Origin: Anaerolineae bacterium
GTDB lineage: Bacteria > Chloroflexota > Anaerolineae > Aggregatilineales > UBA2796
Length of the DNA: 64,000 bases
NCBI GenBank assembly: GCA_019637615.1
Contig: JAHBVJ010000004.1
Location: 62,001 to 126,000, forward strand
Direction: 5' to 3'
Shown one piece after another: positions 8,454 to 16,909 of the stretch (the first letter of the stretch is position 1; every line of letters starts with the position of its first letter). The notes below the pieces were generated by a model. That model worked only from the letters and a program-made list of their open reading frames with translations, was not told where the DNA came from and ran no database searches. A program made the position numbers and the translations under genes.

Positions 8454-9365
8454 CTACGGACGCTTGTCTTTGACGGCTTGTTCCAGCACGGCTTCTACCT
8501 GTTCATACTCGATGGGACGCGCTTCGTCCTTCACCATCACCCACACAACGCGATGGCGCTGATCCAACGCATCCAACCGTGCCCATAGGTCGCGATGCTG
8601 TACCTCTTTGCCGTCCTTTTTCACCCAGTTCGTCTGTTTCCACGCGGGAACCCACTGCTTGATTCCCGTGTATAGATAGCTGCTCGCCGTGAAAAGCTGA
8701 ATCGGTGCGCCTTCGGGGAACGCCTCAATCGCGGCAGAGGCTGCCAGTAGATCGAGTTCGTTGGGCGTGGTATTGCGCTTGCCATCCGCGAGGATCATCT
8801 CTCCGATCTGGTCGCCGTTAGGCCAGCGCAGCACTGCTGCCCAACTGCCGCTGCCCTTGACGCATGATACACGCAAATAGGCGCGCGGAATGCTGAAATC
8901 CGACTCGTCGCTGCGCCCCGGCATGGCAGCGGTCGCCAACTGATCGGCGCGCTCGTTATACTGATCGCCCGCATGCCCCTTCACCCAGTGCCAGCGGATG
9001 TCATGCCGTGCCACTTCACTATTCAGCGTCTGCCATAGATCGACATTTTCGATCTTGCCCTTGTTGAAATTGTTTTCCAACCATTTTGGCATCCATTTGG
9101 TGATACCGTTTTTGAGGTAACTGGAGTCTGTGTGCAGTTCCACCACACATGGCTTTTTGAGCGCCCGCAGCGCATAGATAGCTGCTGTAAGTTCCATGCG
9201 ATTGTTGGTCGTGGCGGTCTCTCCACCGTTCAATTCTTTGGTAATGACTTCGCCGTTGCGCTCAAAGATCAAAACGGCTCCCCAACCGCCGGGGCCGGGG
9301 TTTGGATCAGCCCCGCCATCGGTATATATTTTCACCAGCGGTTTATCGGTTGGCTTATCTGTCAT
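8454..9365 (-). CDS. rnhA: Ribonuclease HI with a second, degenerate RNase H domain
   Basis: 303 residues, about twice the length of a normal RNase HI. The first domain (about 10-150) is complete: Asp16 in [17 protein letters not shown], Glu58 in NNRMELTAA, Asp80 in [10 protein letters not shown], the [13 protein letters not shown]is loop and Asp141. It should cut RNA in RNA-DNA hybrids. The second domain (about 160-280) repeats the layout: [48 protein letters not shown]. It lacks the first Asp (RVSC for TDGG) and the third (TASSY for TDSSY), so it cannot use two-metal catalysis. It likely acts as a binding or regulatory domain. Confidence 0.92.
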   Translation of the reverse strand: MTDKPTDKPLVKIYTDGGADPNPGPGGWGAVLIFERNGEVITKELNGGETATTNNRMELTAAIYALRALKKPCVVELHTDSSYLKNGITKWMPKWLENNFNKGKIENVDLWQTLNSEVARHDIRWHWVKGHAGDQYNERADQLATAAMPGRSDESDFSIPRAYLRVSCVKGSGSWAAVLRWPNGDQIGEMILADGKRNTTPNELDLLAASAAIEAFPEGAPIQLFTASSYLYTGIKQWVPAWKQTNWVKKDGKEVQHRDLWARLDALDQRHRVVWVMVKDEARPIEYEQVEAVLEQAVKDKRP

Positions 9366-9478
9366 CGTAGCTACTCACTTTGCTTACCATCAACTTACAA
9401 CTATTATACTACAAATGTTCTAGATTTCTAGTCTAGTTTTGTCTCTGACCCCAAACGGCGATTCACCTTGAACCGAAA

Positions 9479-9507
9479 TTGACACAAGCGCGCCCACCCC
9501 CTATAAT
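9479..9507 (+). promoter_or_regulatory. Consensus sigma-70 promoter of the TetR gene
   Basis: A perfect TTGACA (9479-9484) and a perfect TATAAT (9502-9507) are separated by 17 bases. This is the best promoter match in the window and points into the regulator that follows. Confidence 0.85.
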
Positions 9508-9516
9508 CCTTCCAAA

Positions 9517-9530
9517 CTAACGCTTGTTAG
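9517..9530. promoter_or_regulatory. Probable TetR operator (autoregulation)
   Basis: CTAAC-GCTT-GTTAG is a perfect five-base-arm inverted repeat centred about 17 bases after the -10 box, right over the expected transcription start. Many TetR-family repressors bind AACNNNNGTT-like dyads in this position. It also overlaps the upstream TTG start candidate of the regulator, which favours the downstream GTG at 9551. Confidence 0.6.
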
Positions 9531-9550
9531 GTCGCAAAGGTAAGGACAGG

Positions 9551-10144
9551 GTGGGCATAAACGGCGGCATTGTCAAATCACGACGGACAGAAATCATCGA
9601 AGCCGCTGAACGGCTTTTTCGGGATAAAGGCTACCTTGCCACCACTATGCGCGACATCGCGGCGGAGACCAAATTGCAGGGCGGTGGCAGTCTATACGCA
9701 CACATCAAAGGCAAGGAAGACCTGCTGTGGGAGATCGCGACCGAAGCAATCGATGGCTTTTTCGCCGCCGTATACCCGATCACAACACAAGATTTGCCGC
9801 CAGATCAAAAACTGCGTGAGGCGATCATCGCGCATATCGAAGTTATCAGCACCCGTCTGAGTGCAGCGGCGGTGTACTTTGACGAATGGCGACACCTCAC
9901 CCAACCGCGCCGCGATCAATTCCTCGCGCGGCGTGATGAATATGAACAGCTCTTTGAACTGTTGATTCGAGCAGGTTCACAACAGGGTGTGTTCGTCGTA
10001 CCGGATGAACGGCTGGCGACGCTGCATGTGCTCGGCGCGATGAACGCCGTACGTCACTGGTACAAGCCTGATGGACGGCTCAATGCACATCAGTTGGCAG
10101 ATGGTATCGCAACTATGCTTTTGAACGGATTACAAGGTCGATAG
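9551..10144 (+). CDS. TetR/AcrR-family transcriptional regulator
   Basis: 197 residues. The N-terminal helix-turn-helix is clear: RRTEIIEAAERLFRDKGY, then TTMRDIAAET and SLYAHIKGKEDLLW. A C-terminal all-helical ligand-binding domain follows, with WRHLTQPRRDQFLARRDEYEQLF typical of regulators of fatty-acid or aromatic degradation. It probably represses itself through the dyad at 9517-9530; other targets are unknown. The GTG at 9551 has AAGGA four bases upstream; a TTG at 9524 lies inside the operator-like dyad and is less likely. The divergent neighbour is rnhA and the convergent one is a DUF1801 gene. Confidence 0.88.
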   Translation: MGINGGIVKSRRTEIIEAAERLFRDKGYLATTMRDIAAETKLQGGGSLYAHIKGKEDLLWEIATEAIDGFFAAVYPITTQDLPPDQKLREAIIAHIEVISTRLSAAAVYFDEWRHLTQPRRDQFLARRDEYEQLFELLIRAGSQQGVFVVPDERLATLHVLGAMNAVRHWYKPDGRLNAHQLADGIATMLLNGLQGR

Positions 10145-10159
10145 TGTTGCGCAGGACGG

Positions 10160-10555
10160 CTATTTCTTCTTCTTACTGGATCGCTTCTCGTCCGCTCTTT
10201 TCAAGTTCTCCGTCACGCGGAATCGGGTGATTTCGCTGACCAGATCTAATGGCAGCGGCTTGTCGATAGGGAATCTCACCGCGCCTTTTGAATTCTCATA
10301 ACTTGCTAATGCTTGCTGGAACGCTTGAATTCCGCTTGATGTGGGATAGAAGCCAATATGGTTCTTGAAGGCCGCGAAATGCACTAGATTCCCTTGCAGG
10401 TAGAACGTCGGCATCTGATAGCTGATCTTCTCGGTGGCATCAGGCGCGGCAGCTTTTATCGTCGCACGGAGCGTTTCCAAAATCCGCTGTACATCTTCAG
10501 GAAAATCCGCGATGTAGTCGTCAATCGAGGCTACTTGAACCTTATTTCCATCCAT
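10160..10555 (-). CDS. DUF1801-domain protein (YdhG-like)
   Basis: About 131 residues with the DUF1801 pattern: IDDYIADFPEDVQRILETLRATIKAAAPDATEKISYQMPTFY, then LVHFAAFKNHIGFYPT and a KGAVRFPIDKPLPLDLV segment. Family members include B. subtilis YdhG; biochemical roles are poorly settled. The C-terminus is a Lys/Ser-rich tail. The ATG at 10555 sits five bases after the stop of the receiver gene upstream, with AAGGA and GGTGG nearby; a longer reading would overlap that gene by about 100 bases and is less likely. Probably co-transcribed with the receiver. Confidence 0.8.
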   Translation of the reverse strand: MDGNKVQVASIDDYIADFPEDVQRILETLRATIKAAAPDATEKISYQMPTFYLQGNLVHFAAFKNHIGFYPTSSGIQAFQQALASYENSKGAVRFPIDKPLPLDLVSEITRFRVTENLKRADEKRSSKKKK

Positions 10556-10559
10556 AGCA

Positions 10560-10967
10560 TTACCGTCCACCGTTTCCTTGCGTATTACGTTGTTCATCGG
10601 AGAGTTTGTACTGATCCAGCTTGGGCGTGATATCGTAAATATGCCACGGTTTCGGATAATACTCACATTGCAGCGAATTCAGTAAATTGCGGCTCGGGCG
10701 CAGATATGCAGACGTGATCACGATATGTCCCGGCAAGATCATCTCGCGGATTTTCTGAGCCAACTGAATGCCATTCATCGAACCTGTTAAGCGCATATCG
10801 AGGATGAACAGATCGACCATATGCCCATTTTCCTCAATGTACGGCAGTGCGTCATCTCCATTGAGGAACTGCTTAAGGTTGACCTGTGGATCAGCCGTCT
10901 CGAACGCCGATTTAAGAATATCCTTCAGGGGCTTATCATCTTCAACATGCACAATATGGATTGACAT
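10560..10967 (-). CDS. Single-domain response regulator
   Basis: 135 residues forming one receiver domain: acidic pair at 10-11, phospho-acceptor Asp57 in LFILDMRL, Thr85-Ser86 in HIVITSAY and Lys106 in EYYPKPW. The loop after Asp57 (TGSMNGIQLA) resembles the one in the 48456 regulator (AGEMNGLDL). No output domain follows; a short hydrophilic tail ends the protein. It appears to be the first gene of a two-gene unit with the DUF1801 protein. The cognate kinase is not adjacent. Confidence 0.88.
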   Translation of the reverse strand: MSIHIVHVEDDKPLKDILKSAFETADPQVNLKQFLNGDDALPYIEENGHMVDLFILDMRLTGSMNGIQLAQKIREMILPGHIVITSAYLRPSRNLLNSLQCEYYPKPWHIYDITPKLDQYKLSDEQRNTQGNGGR

Positions 10968-11111
10968 TGATGCGTATCGCTAACACCAGTTACTTACAAT
11001 TAAGACGTATACATCAGCTTACCTTATCTTAAAGGATGGTTAATTAACGTCAATCACTAATCAGTCACTACCTCGTGAAAAACATCCCAAATGTTCCTGA
11101 AAAGCGCATAT

Positions 11112-11531
11112 TTACGAGGTTTGTAAAGGGTTGTCATTGAATTCGCCAGCCAGCCAGCCAATCACTACGAGACTAATTACCAACGGCACAAGAAATAGGC
11201 GAGGAACGCCGACTAGCCAGCCGATACCAGCTTGTGCCAGCGCTACGATCACACCACAGAGCAGCGCACCGCGCGGCGGGACAGGCTTACGGACAATCTG
11301 CCACCACAGCGCGCAGCCTAGTATGCCAATCTGCACGAACAGCAGCAGCGATCCATGCCACACTTCGCGGTCAAGATGCGCCTGAAACTGCGCTACGACT
11401 TGATCTGCCGGGAAATAGCGCACCACTTCTTGATATTGTAAGAGCATCAAGCCGCCTACTACGAGCGCGGCACTCACCCACCCTACCAGCAGGGTGATAA
11501 TCACGATTCGTGCGATAGTCGAAATTCTCAT
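11112..11531 (-). CDS. Small four-helix membrane protein, unknown
   Basis: 139 residues with four hydrophobic segments, roughly 7-31, 59-78, 86-106 and 108-127. A soluble stretch (YFPADQVVAQFQAHLDREVWHG) separates the first two and would face outward if the N-terminus is cytosolic. No family recognised. No strong ribosome-binding site is visible before the ATG at 11531, so the start is uncertain. Confidence 0.5.
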   Translation of the reverse strand: MRISTIARIVIITLLVGWVSAALVVGGLMLLQYQEVVRYFPADQVVAQFQAHLDREVWHGSLLLFVQIGILGCALWWQIVRKPVPPRGALLCGVIVALAQAGIGWLVGVPRLFLVPLVISLVVIGWLAGEFNDNPLQTS

Positions 11532-11856
11532 CAGGCAATCCGCGCCCCTTTTTATGGCTTGGCATGGGCATAATCGCCACTTCCAAGAAAGACCCCCCGA
11601 AAGTTGTACGGTTCAGGAAAGGTTATACGGTGGCGAAATCAAATTCGTATTTGCGGCGTTCAACGCAAGTCGGTATATTCTTACCTTAACCGTTCTGTGC
11701 GTAAAGTTATAGTTTGCTAACCTTATCTTGATGTTCGGTTTTGTATGAATGCGGGCCGCTTGTCATACAGGACATTGAGCACAAATAGGGCGCGTAATAT
11801 GACACCACGCAGTAGAGATGGTACCACCATGGCAGGTAGGTAAAAGGAGTTTTAGA
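11532..11856. other. Intergenic region upstream of the peptide-type binding protein
   Basis: About 325 bases without a credible gene. The 3' part carries AAAAGGAGT (11842-11850), the ribosome-binding site for the gene at 11857. I see no clear promoter or conserved RNA structure. Confidence 0.5.
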
Positions 11857-13701
11857 ATGTTGAAGACTACGTTTAAGCGAGTATTGCCACTAGCCGCGAT
11901 CGCGGCTGCGATGGCGCTCGCCCCGGTCAGTGCCGTGAACGCGGCGACGGCAGGTCAGGTGGAATTCGCCTTGACCAGCCCGATGCGTCAAGACACTGAG
12001 CCAGTGACGATCTATACCGCTCACACTGAAGTCGTTCCCTCGTGGGATCCGCAAATCGCGTCTGACGAAGTGTCGATTGCCCCCATCGAGAACCTATTCC
12101 TCGGTCTGACGGACGTTGACCCCCAGACGAGCAAAATTCGTCCTGAACTAGCGACCAAGTGGGAAGCCAACGAAGCGGGCGATGTGTGGACGTTCACGAT
12201 CCGCAACGATGTCCCGTGGGTACGTTGGGATCCAGCCGAAAAGAAGGCCACTGAACTCCGTAAAGTGGTCGCTGGTGACATCGAATACGGCATGAAGCGC
12301 AGTTGCGATCCTCGTTTGGGCGCGACGTACACCGCTATCGCTGCCGCGCTGCTCAAGGGCTGCGATGTCGTCTCCCAGATCGATCCCAGCAAGATCACTG
12401 ATGCCGATTTCGATCAGATCGAAGTCAAGGCGCTCAGCGATACTCAGCTTCAGGTCACCACGCAGGGCGCGTTGGGCTTCTTCGAAAGCACGACCCCCTT
12501 CTGGATGTTCCGCCCCGTCTATAAGGAAGCCATCGACGAGTTCGGTGACAAGTGGACGGATGTCGGCAACTATGTGACGAATGGCCCCTTCGTCCTAGAT
12601 GAACTCGACCCGAACGTCAACCGCGTGTTCCTCAAGAACCCGCTGTACCCCGAAGATGTCAATGACAGCTACGGTGGCAACATTGAGCGCGTGAACGTGA
12701 TCGTCATCGCTGATGGCAACACGCAATTCTCGCTCTACCTGAACAGCCAGCTCGATACCGGCCCAGCGCCTCGCGCTGAACTGGATCGCATCCGTCAGGA
12801 TCCCGAACTGTCGAAGGAACTGATCCAGACCATCAGCCTCTCGACGTTCTACTTCGCCTTTGCGCAAGACAAGGCTCCGTTCGATAAGGTTGAACTGCGT
12901 CGCGCCTTCAGCGCCGTTGTTGACCGCAATGCCTTCGTGCAGGACGTGCTCGGTGGTCGTGGTATTCCCATCGCCCACTTCATGCCCCCCGGCATCCTTG
13001 GCGCGGTTCCCATCAACGAAGTTGGTGTCGGCAGCGCGGATAACCTCGGCTTCGACGTAGACTATGCCAAGAAGCAAATCGCGGACGCGGGCTTCCCCGG
13101 CTGCGAAGGCCTGCCTGACATCACCATCGCCGTCTACCAAGGCGCTGAGAACTGGGCAGAATTCTTGCAGAACGCCGTCAACACCAACCTATGCGATGCT
13201 GCGACACCTGCCAACATCAGCATCGAAGCGTTGGAATTCGGTGTGCTGCTTCAGGCCGTCGATAAGACCAAGCCAACGGCTGAACGTCCCAACATGTGGA
13301 CGCTCGGTTGGGGCGCGGACTACCCCGATGGTCACAACTGGATGCATGACGTTCTCGGCTGCAACTCCCAGAACCCGTTCCTGCGTCCTTGCGATGCGAC
13401 TGACGAACTGATCGATCAGGCCGCCAAGGAAACCGACAGCGCGAAGCGCGTGGAACTGTATGCCAAGACTGAAGAGCAATTCTTCGGCCCAGAAGGCAGC
13501 TTCCCGATCATCCCGCTGTACATCCGCACGACCTTCGGTCTGGTTAAGCCATGGTACACTGGCTTCTTCGATACGGACGCTCTGTTCGGTGGCCCGCACT
13601 GGAACAGCCGCAAGATCGATCAGGAAGCGCAGTTGGCGGCTCGTGGTGGCGCGAATCAACCCGTCATCATCCCGACCGCTGAACCGACCAAGGCTCCCTA
13701 A
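11857..13701 (+). CDS. ABC transporter substrate-binding protein, family 5 (peptide/nickel type)
   Basis: 614 residues, exported by a classical signal peptide (LKTTFKRVLPLAAIAAAMA... cut near AVNAA). The body matches the OppA/DppA-type SBP family 5: ENLFLGLTDVDPQTSKIRPELATKWE, VWTFTIRNDVPW, NGPFVLDE, DKAPFDKVELRRAFSAVVDR and LGWGADYPDGHNW near the end. The AAAAGGAGT site sits seven bases before ATG 11857, which overrules an earlier GTG. No lipobox Cys is evident, so it may be a soluble periplasm-equivalent protein or held by other means. No permease or ATPase gene follows; two hairpins close the transcript, so it is an orphan binding protein. Confidence 0.93.
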   Translation: MLKTTFKRVLPLAAIAAAMALAPVSAVNAATAGQVEFALTSPMRQDTEPVTIYTAHTEVVPSWDPQIASDEVSIAPIENLFLGLTDVDPQTSKIRPELATKWEANEAGDVWTFTIRNDVPWVRWDPAEKKATELRKVVAGDIEYGMKRSCDPRLGATYTAIAAALLKGCDVVSQIDPSKITDADFDQIEVKALSDTQLQVTTQGALGFFESTTPFWMFRPVYKEAIDEFGDKWTDVGNYVTNGPFVLDELDPNVNRVFLKNPLYPEDVNDSYGGNIERVNVIVIADGNTQFSLYLNSQLDTGPAPRAELDRIRQDPELSKELIQTISLSTFYFAFAQDKAPFDKVELRRAFSAVVDRNAFVQDVLGGRGIPIAHFMPPGILGAVPINEVGVGSADNLGFDVDYAKKQIADAGFPGCEGLPDITIAVYQGAENWAEFLQNAVNTNLCDAATPANISIEALEFGVLLQAVDKTKPTAERPNMWTLGWGADYPDGHNWMHDVLGCNSQNPFLRPCDATDELIDQAAKETDSAKRVELYAKTEEQFFGPEGSFPIIPLYIRTTFGLVKPWYTGFFDTDALFGGPHWNSRKIDQEAQLAARGGANQPVIIPTAEPTKAP

Positions 13702-13719
13702 GCCGTAATCGTTCACTCC

Positions 13720-13749
13720 TAGGGGCGCGCGGTAAAACTCGCGTCCCTA
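13720..13749 (+). terminator. Hairpin after the binding-protein gene
   Basis: TAGGGGCGCG and CGCGTCCCTA form a ten-pair stem with one G-U pair, just after the stop codon. No T-run follows; it is the first of two tandem hairpins. Confidence 0.55.
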
Positions 13750-13755
13750 CCAACA

Positions 13756-13787
13756 CCCGATGTCAGGTGACTGGCGTCGGGTTTTTT
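13756..13787 (+). terminator. Rho-independent terminator
   Basis: CCCGATGTCAG and CTGGCGTCGGG pair over 11 positions (two G-U) around a GTGA loop, followed directly by six T. This is the cleanest intrinsic terminator in the window. Confidence 0.85.
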
Positions 13788-13852
13788 GTTGCAATGCACG
13801 AAGACGAACCCCGGTGATCATGGTGTTTAAGAATTAGGTCGGACAACCGAGT

Positions 13853-13872
13853 CCCGGTGATTCATCACCGGG
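13853..13872. repeat. Strong short hairpin
   Basis: CCCGGTGA-TTCA-TCACCGGG, a perfect eight-pair stem with a four-base loop, in a gene-free stretch after the terminator. Confidence 0.6.
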
Positions 13873-13947
13873 CTGAAAGTAGTAGTCACAACCTCATAGT
13901 AAAGACAGCATTCTCAGTTCGAATGTTCTTAAAAGATGATCTGAATG

Positions 13948-14076
13948 ATGATCGAATCGATCATACAATGATCTGATTGTGCGTGGAATTCAGATCATTT
14001 CATTTAATTTTTATTAGCTCAGGAAGGGTCAAACGATCTGAATATGATCTGATTTTTCTGCTCAATTCAGATCATT
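13948..14076. repeat. Cluster of TGATC inverted repeats
   Basis: Three dyads in 130 bases: ATGATCG-AAT-CGATCAT (13948-13964), and two imperfect copies of a longer unit in which ATGATCTGATT is followed 8-9 bases later by AATTCAGATCATTTC (from 13968 and from 14044). The two long units share arms but not the loop sequence, which suggests the arms matter. A further CGGATCATTTGAT lies near 14107. No gene is present between 13702 and 14371 apart from these and the hairpins listed. Confidence 0.75.
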
Positions 14077-14371
14077 TCTGCTACGATTCTAAGGAAAAAT
14101 CTGATTCGGATCATTTGATTGATGATGGTTAATAAGTGGTCAACCATGACCGATTTTTGATAGCACATGATATTATAAACGAACATTTGAGTTGAGTCAA
14201 GAGTCGATTTTGCGAAATCACCCAATTTCTGATCCCCAACGTTGTTAGCCCGATCCCCTTGTCACAAAATGCAGCCCTCGTTGGTCTTATCTCGTGAATA
14301 TCGAATCGATGATGTAACAGGGATACGATCATGTGTAACTGCCTCCACCGCACTTGGCTGCGGCATACGAG

Positions 14372-14901
14372 ATGAACACGGCTATGACCAACTTGAACGC
14401 TAACCAATTTGAAGCACACCGCCCGCTGATGTTTTCGATTGCCTACCGAATGTTGGGCAGCGCTACGGAGGCCGAAGACATCGTGCAAGAAGCCTATTTG
14501 CGCTATCAAGGCACTATCGAGCCTATCGAAGCACCCAAAGCATTTTTGAGCACCATCGTGACGCGCTTATGCCTGAATCATCTACAATCCGCCAACAGCC
14601 AAGAACCAGTTACATCGGGCCGTGGCTGCCGGAACCGATCCTGACGGAGGCCGATGAGATGAGCGTGCCTGTCCATCAAGCCGAACTGCACGAATCGCTC
14701 TCGTTGGCCTTCCTGACGCTGCTGGAACAACTAACGCCATTGGAACGGGCTGTCTTCCTGCTGCGCGAGGTCTTCGATTACGAATATGCCGACATCGCTG
14801 GCATCGTCGGCAAAGAAGAGGTGGCCTGCCGTCAGATGTTCAGCCGCGCCAAGAAGCATATCACCGAGCAGCGCCCGCGCTTCAAGCCGACGCCCGAAGC
14901 G
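14372..14901 (+). pseudogene. ECF sigma factor (SigJ-like), frameshifted and truncated
   Basis: Two reading frames together give one ECF/SigJ-type sigma factor. The first holds region 2: FEAHRPLMFSIAYRMLGSATEAEDIVQEAYLRY, then LSTIVTRLCLNHLQSA. Around 14590-14610 the frame shifts by one base, and the other frame continues with RTSYIGPWLPEPILTEAD and region 4: LTPLERAVFLLREVFDYEYADIAGIVGKEEVACRQMFSRAKKHI. The family normally goes on for 100 or more residues (SnoaL-like domain), but homology stops near KPTPEA at about 14901, where a transposase remnant on the other strand begins. Both lesions make it non-functional unless the one-base shift is a sequencing error. Confidence 0.85.
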
Positions 14902-15258
14902 CTCGCTCATCCATGCCGCCACTTGGGGTCCACTCCACTTCTCTCCTGCCACTGCGGATTTTTCCAATAGCGTTTTTAACTCGACTTGGTCTGCTTGGCT
15001 TAAGGTCACCGCTTTGCCTGGATTATGGTGGCGTCCATCTCCTATGCCAACTTCCCCGCGTGCGTTGTAGCGCCCTGCTAGCACTCGTATCCATGCTTGG
15101 CTATAGCCTGTCATTTCGGCAATAGCTTCGCTGCGTTGTCCTTTCGCCAGCAGCCAGATAATTTGCCATTGACTACGCGCCACCCCATCGCTTGCATTGC
15201 GATACCGCACTTCCAGTCCCTCTACCGTTAGCTTGCCTTCCATCTTTAGTCGTCTCAT
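14890..15258 (-). pseudogene. IS630-type transposase, N-terminal fragment
   Basis: About 120 residues of an IS630/Tc1-like transposase N-terminus: a helix-turn-helix start (ARSQWQIIWLLAKGQRSEAIAEMTGYSQAWIRVLAGRYNARG), the GDGRHHNPG linker, and a second winged helix (LEKSAVAGEKWSGPQVAAWMSERFGR). The DDE catalytic domain is absent. Reading continues to 14731 only as antisense of the sigma-factor gene. The ends of the two homologies overlap by about 12 bases at 14890-14901. No clear terminal inverted repeats were found, so the element is a decayed remnant that removed the 3' end of the sigma gene. Confidence 0.8.
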
Positions 15259-15643
15259 TCATTAATTTACTTCGGGATTTGGTATCAATCCCAGAAATTC
15301 GGCACTTGCTGCACTTGGGTTTGTGGTCTTTTCGTCCTATACTTCAACACATTTTGGCTTGGTCGCGCTGGCGACGTCTTCACCAAGCTCGCTCCATGGT
15401 TACCCATCTCCGTCGTCAGCAACGGTTTATTCGTACAATGAACTCGATCCCCTAACTGCGGCTGTAGAGGTAAATTGCAGCCCGCATCGAGCCTGTCATG
15501 GTATATTTCCCAAGATGTTTTTGTTGATGATTTAGCGGGTTTTATAAATCCTCAGCATAAAATGATCGTGATGTTCACGTTTGGGCAGAGAAGTGCAGCC
15601 AAACGTCCCCAAGATTAGCCTTAGCTATGGTGGAGAAACTTTT
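15259..15643. other. Gene-free stretch beside the transposase remnant
   Basis: About 385 bases without a credible gene. It includes a short dyad GGGATT-TGGTATC-AATCCC (15274-15292) and GGTGGAG (15630-15636), the likely ribosome-binding site of the dehydrogenase at 15644. Probably partly leftover mobile-element sequence. Confidence 0.45.
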
Positions 15644-16690
15644 ATGAAAGCAGCTTTTTTTCATACTGTAGGCGATATTCGCACGGCAGAAACCCGTGAT
15701 GTCGAAGAACCCGGCCCCGGTGAGGCGCTAGTGCAGGTCACCGCAGTAGGTATCTGCGGCAGCGATCTCCATGCCTACCTATTCGGCAATATGGGCGGGA
15801 TCGTCAATAATGAGCCGCTGATCCTCGGTCACGAAGCCGCTGGACGCATCATTGCGTTAGGGCCAAACGCCCCCGATCATCTCAAGATCGGTCAGCGTGT
15901 TGCTATCGATCCCGCTACACCCTGTTTGGAATGCGAACGCTGTCTGGACGGTCAGCCGCATTTGTGCCTGAACCTCAAATTTATGGGCTTGTATCCCCAT
16001 AACGGCGCACTACGTGAGCGTATGGTGCATCCAACGCGCTGTTTATTCCCCATGCCGGATACCATCTCCGACATCGGCGCGGCCTTGCTGGAACCGCTCG
16101 GCGTGGCGCTGCATGGCAGTCGCTTGGCGAAGATCGAGGTAGGCGAAGATGTCGCCGTGATCGGCTGTGGCGGTGTCGGATCGCTGATTATCCGACTGGC
16201 GCGGCTGCAAGGCGCACGGCGCATCTTCGTGGCGGATCGCTATCCGTGGCGGTTAGACATCGCCGCGAATTTCGGTGCCGATTACCTGATCGACTCGAAT
16301 AAGCAGGACATCGTAGAAGAAGTCATGCGCGTGACCAACAAGCGGGGCGTAGATGTCGCCATCGAAGCAGCATGGGTCGAACAAACGGCGAACCAGTGCG
16401 TGCAAATGGTGCGCTATGGCGGACGGGTAGTGATCGTGGGCATTCCGGCGCAGGATGAAATCGTCCTTCAGACTACTGCCGCCCGTCGCAAGGAAGTGCC
16501 GTTGATTTTCTCGCGCCGGATGAAGCACGTCTATCCTAACACCACTGTCTTAGCCGAGACAGGCCGCGTGAACATCGATGCTATCGCCACGCATAGATTC
16601 ACGCTTGATCAGGCCAAACAAGCCTTTGAGACGGCCGCAAATTATCAGGATGGCGTTATCCGAGCCATCATCCTCCCGACGCCAAGTTAA
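15644..16690 (+). CDS. Zinc-dependent medium-chain alcohol/polyol dehydrogenase
   Basis: 348-residue MDR-family oxidoreductase. Catalytic zinc ligands are visible: Cys in GICGSDLHAY (about 38), His-Glu in GHEAAG (about 65), and the structural zinc Cys cluster PCLECERCLDGQPHLC (about 95-110). The Rossmann motif is VIGCGGVGSLIIRLA (about 170), followed by an acidic-ended strand IFVADRYPWR, which favours NAD over NADP. This arrangement matches sorbitol/L-iditol or threonine dehydrogenase-like enzymes; the substrate is unresolved. ATG 15644 has GGTGGAG upstream and removes a 21-residue non-homologous extension. A terminator follows at 16716. Confidence 0.9.
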   Translation: MKAAFFHTVGDIRTAETRDVEEPGPGEALVQVTAVGICGSDLHAYLFGNMGGIVNNEPLILGHEAAGRIIALGPNAPDHLKIGQRVAIDPATPCLECERCLDGQPHLCLNLKFMGLYPHNGALRERMVHPTRCLFPMPDTISDIGAALLEPLGVALHGSRLAKIEVGEDVAVIGCGGVGSLIIRLARLQGARRIFVADRYPWRLDIAANFGADYLIDSNKQDIVEEVMRVTNKRGVDVAIEAAWVEQTANQCVQMVRYGGRVVIVGIPAQDEIVLQTTAARRKEVPLIFSRRMKHVYPNTTVLAETGRVNIDAIATHRFTLDQAKQAFETAANYQDGVIRAIILPTPS

Positions 16691-16715
16691 TTGATTGTTT
16701 CTCAGCGACTGCATG

Positions 16716-16755
16716 ATCCTGTGCTCGGTGCATTTTCCTTGAGCACAGGATTTTT
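16716..16755 (+). terminator. Rho-independent terminator of the dehydrogenase gene
   Basis: ATCCTGTGCTC and GAGCACAGGAT form a perfect 11-pair stem around a 14-base loop, followed by a T-run (16751-16755). Confidence 0.8.
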
Positions 16756-16909
16756 GCGACAGTTCAGGCATGAAGTGCTGCTTATTCACAAACGATTGAC
16801 CTACGCAATCATGGCGTCACATCGCCTTGCGCCTCGCTGACTGGTATGATTACCCCGTTTTGCCACCGTTTACCGTTAACGCAATGCAGACTAAGGCGAT
16901 AGTTGTCCT

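Noticed and set aside
13702..14371. CRISPR array from the repeated GATCTGA motifs
   Set aside because: Repeats are inverted, irregularly spaced and differ in length; no cas gene is present.
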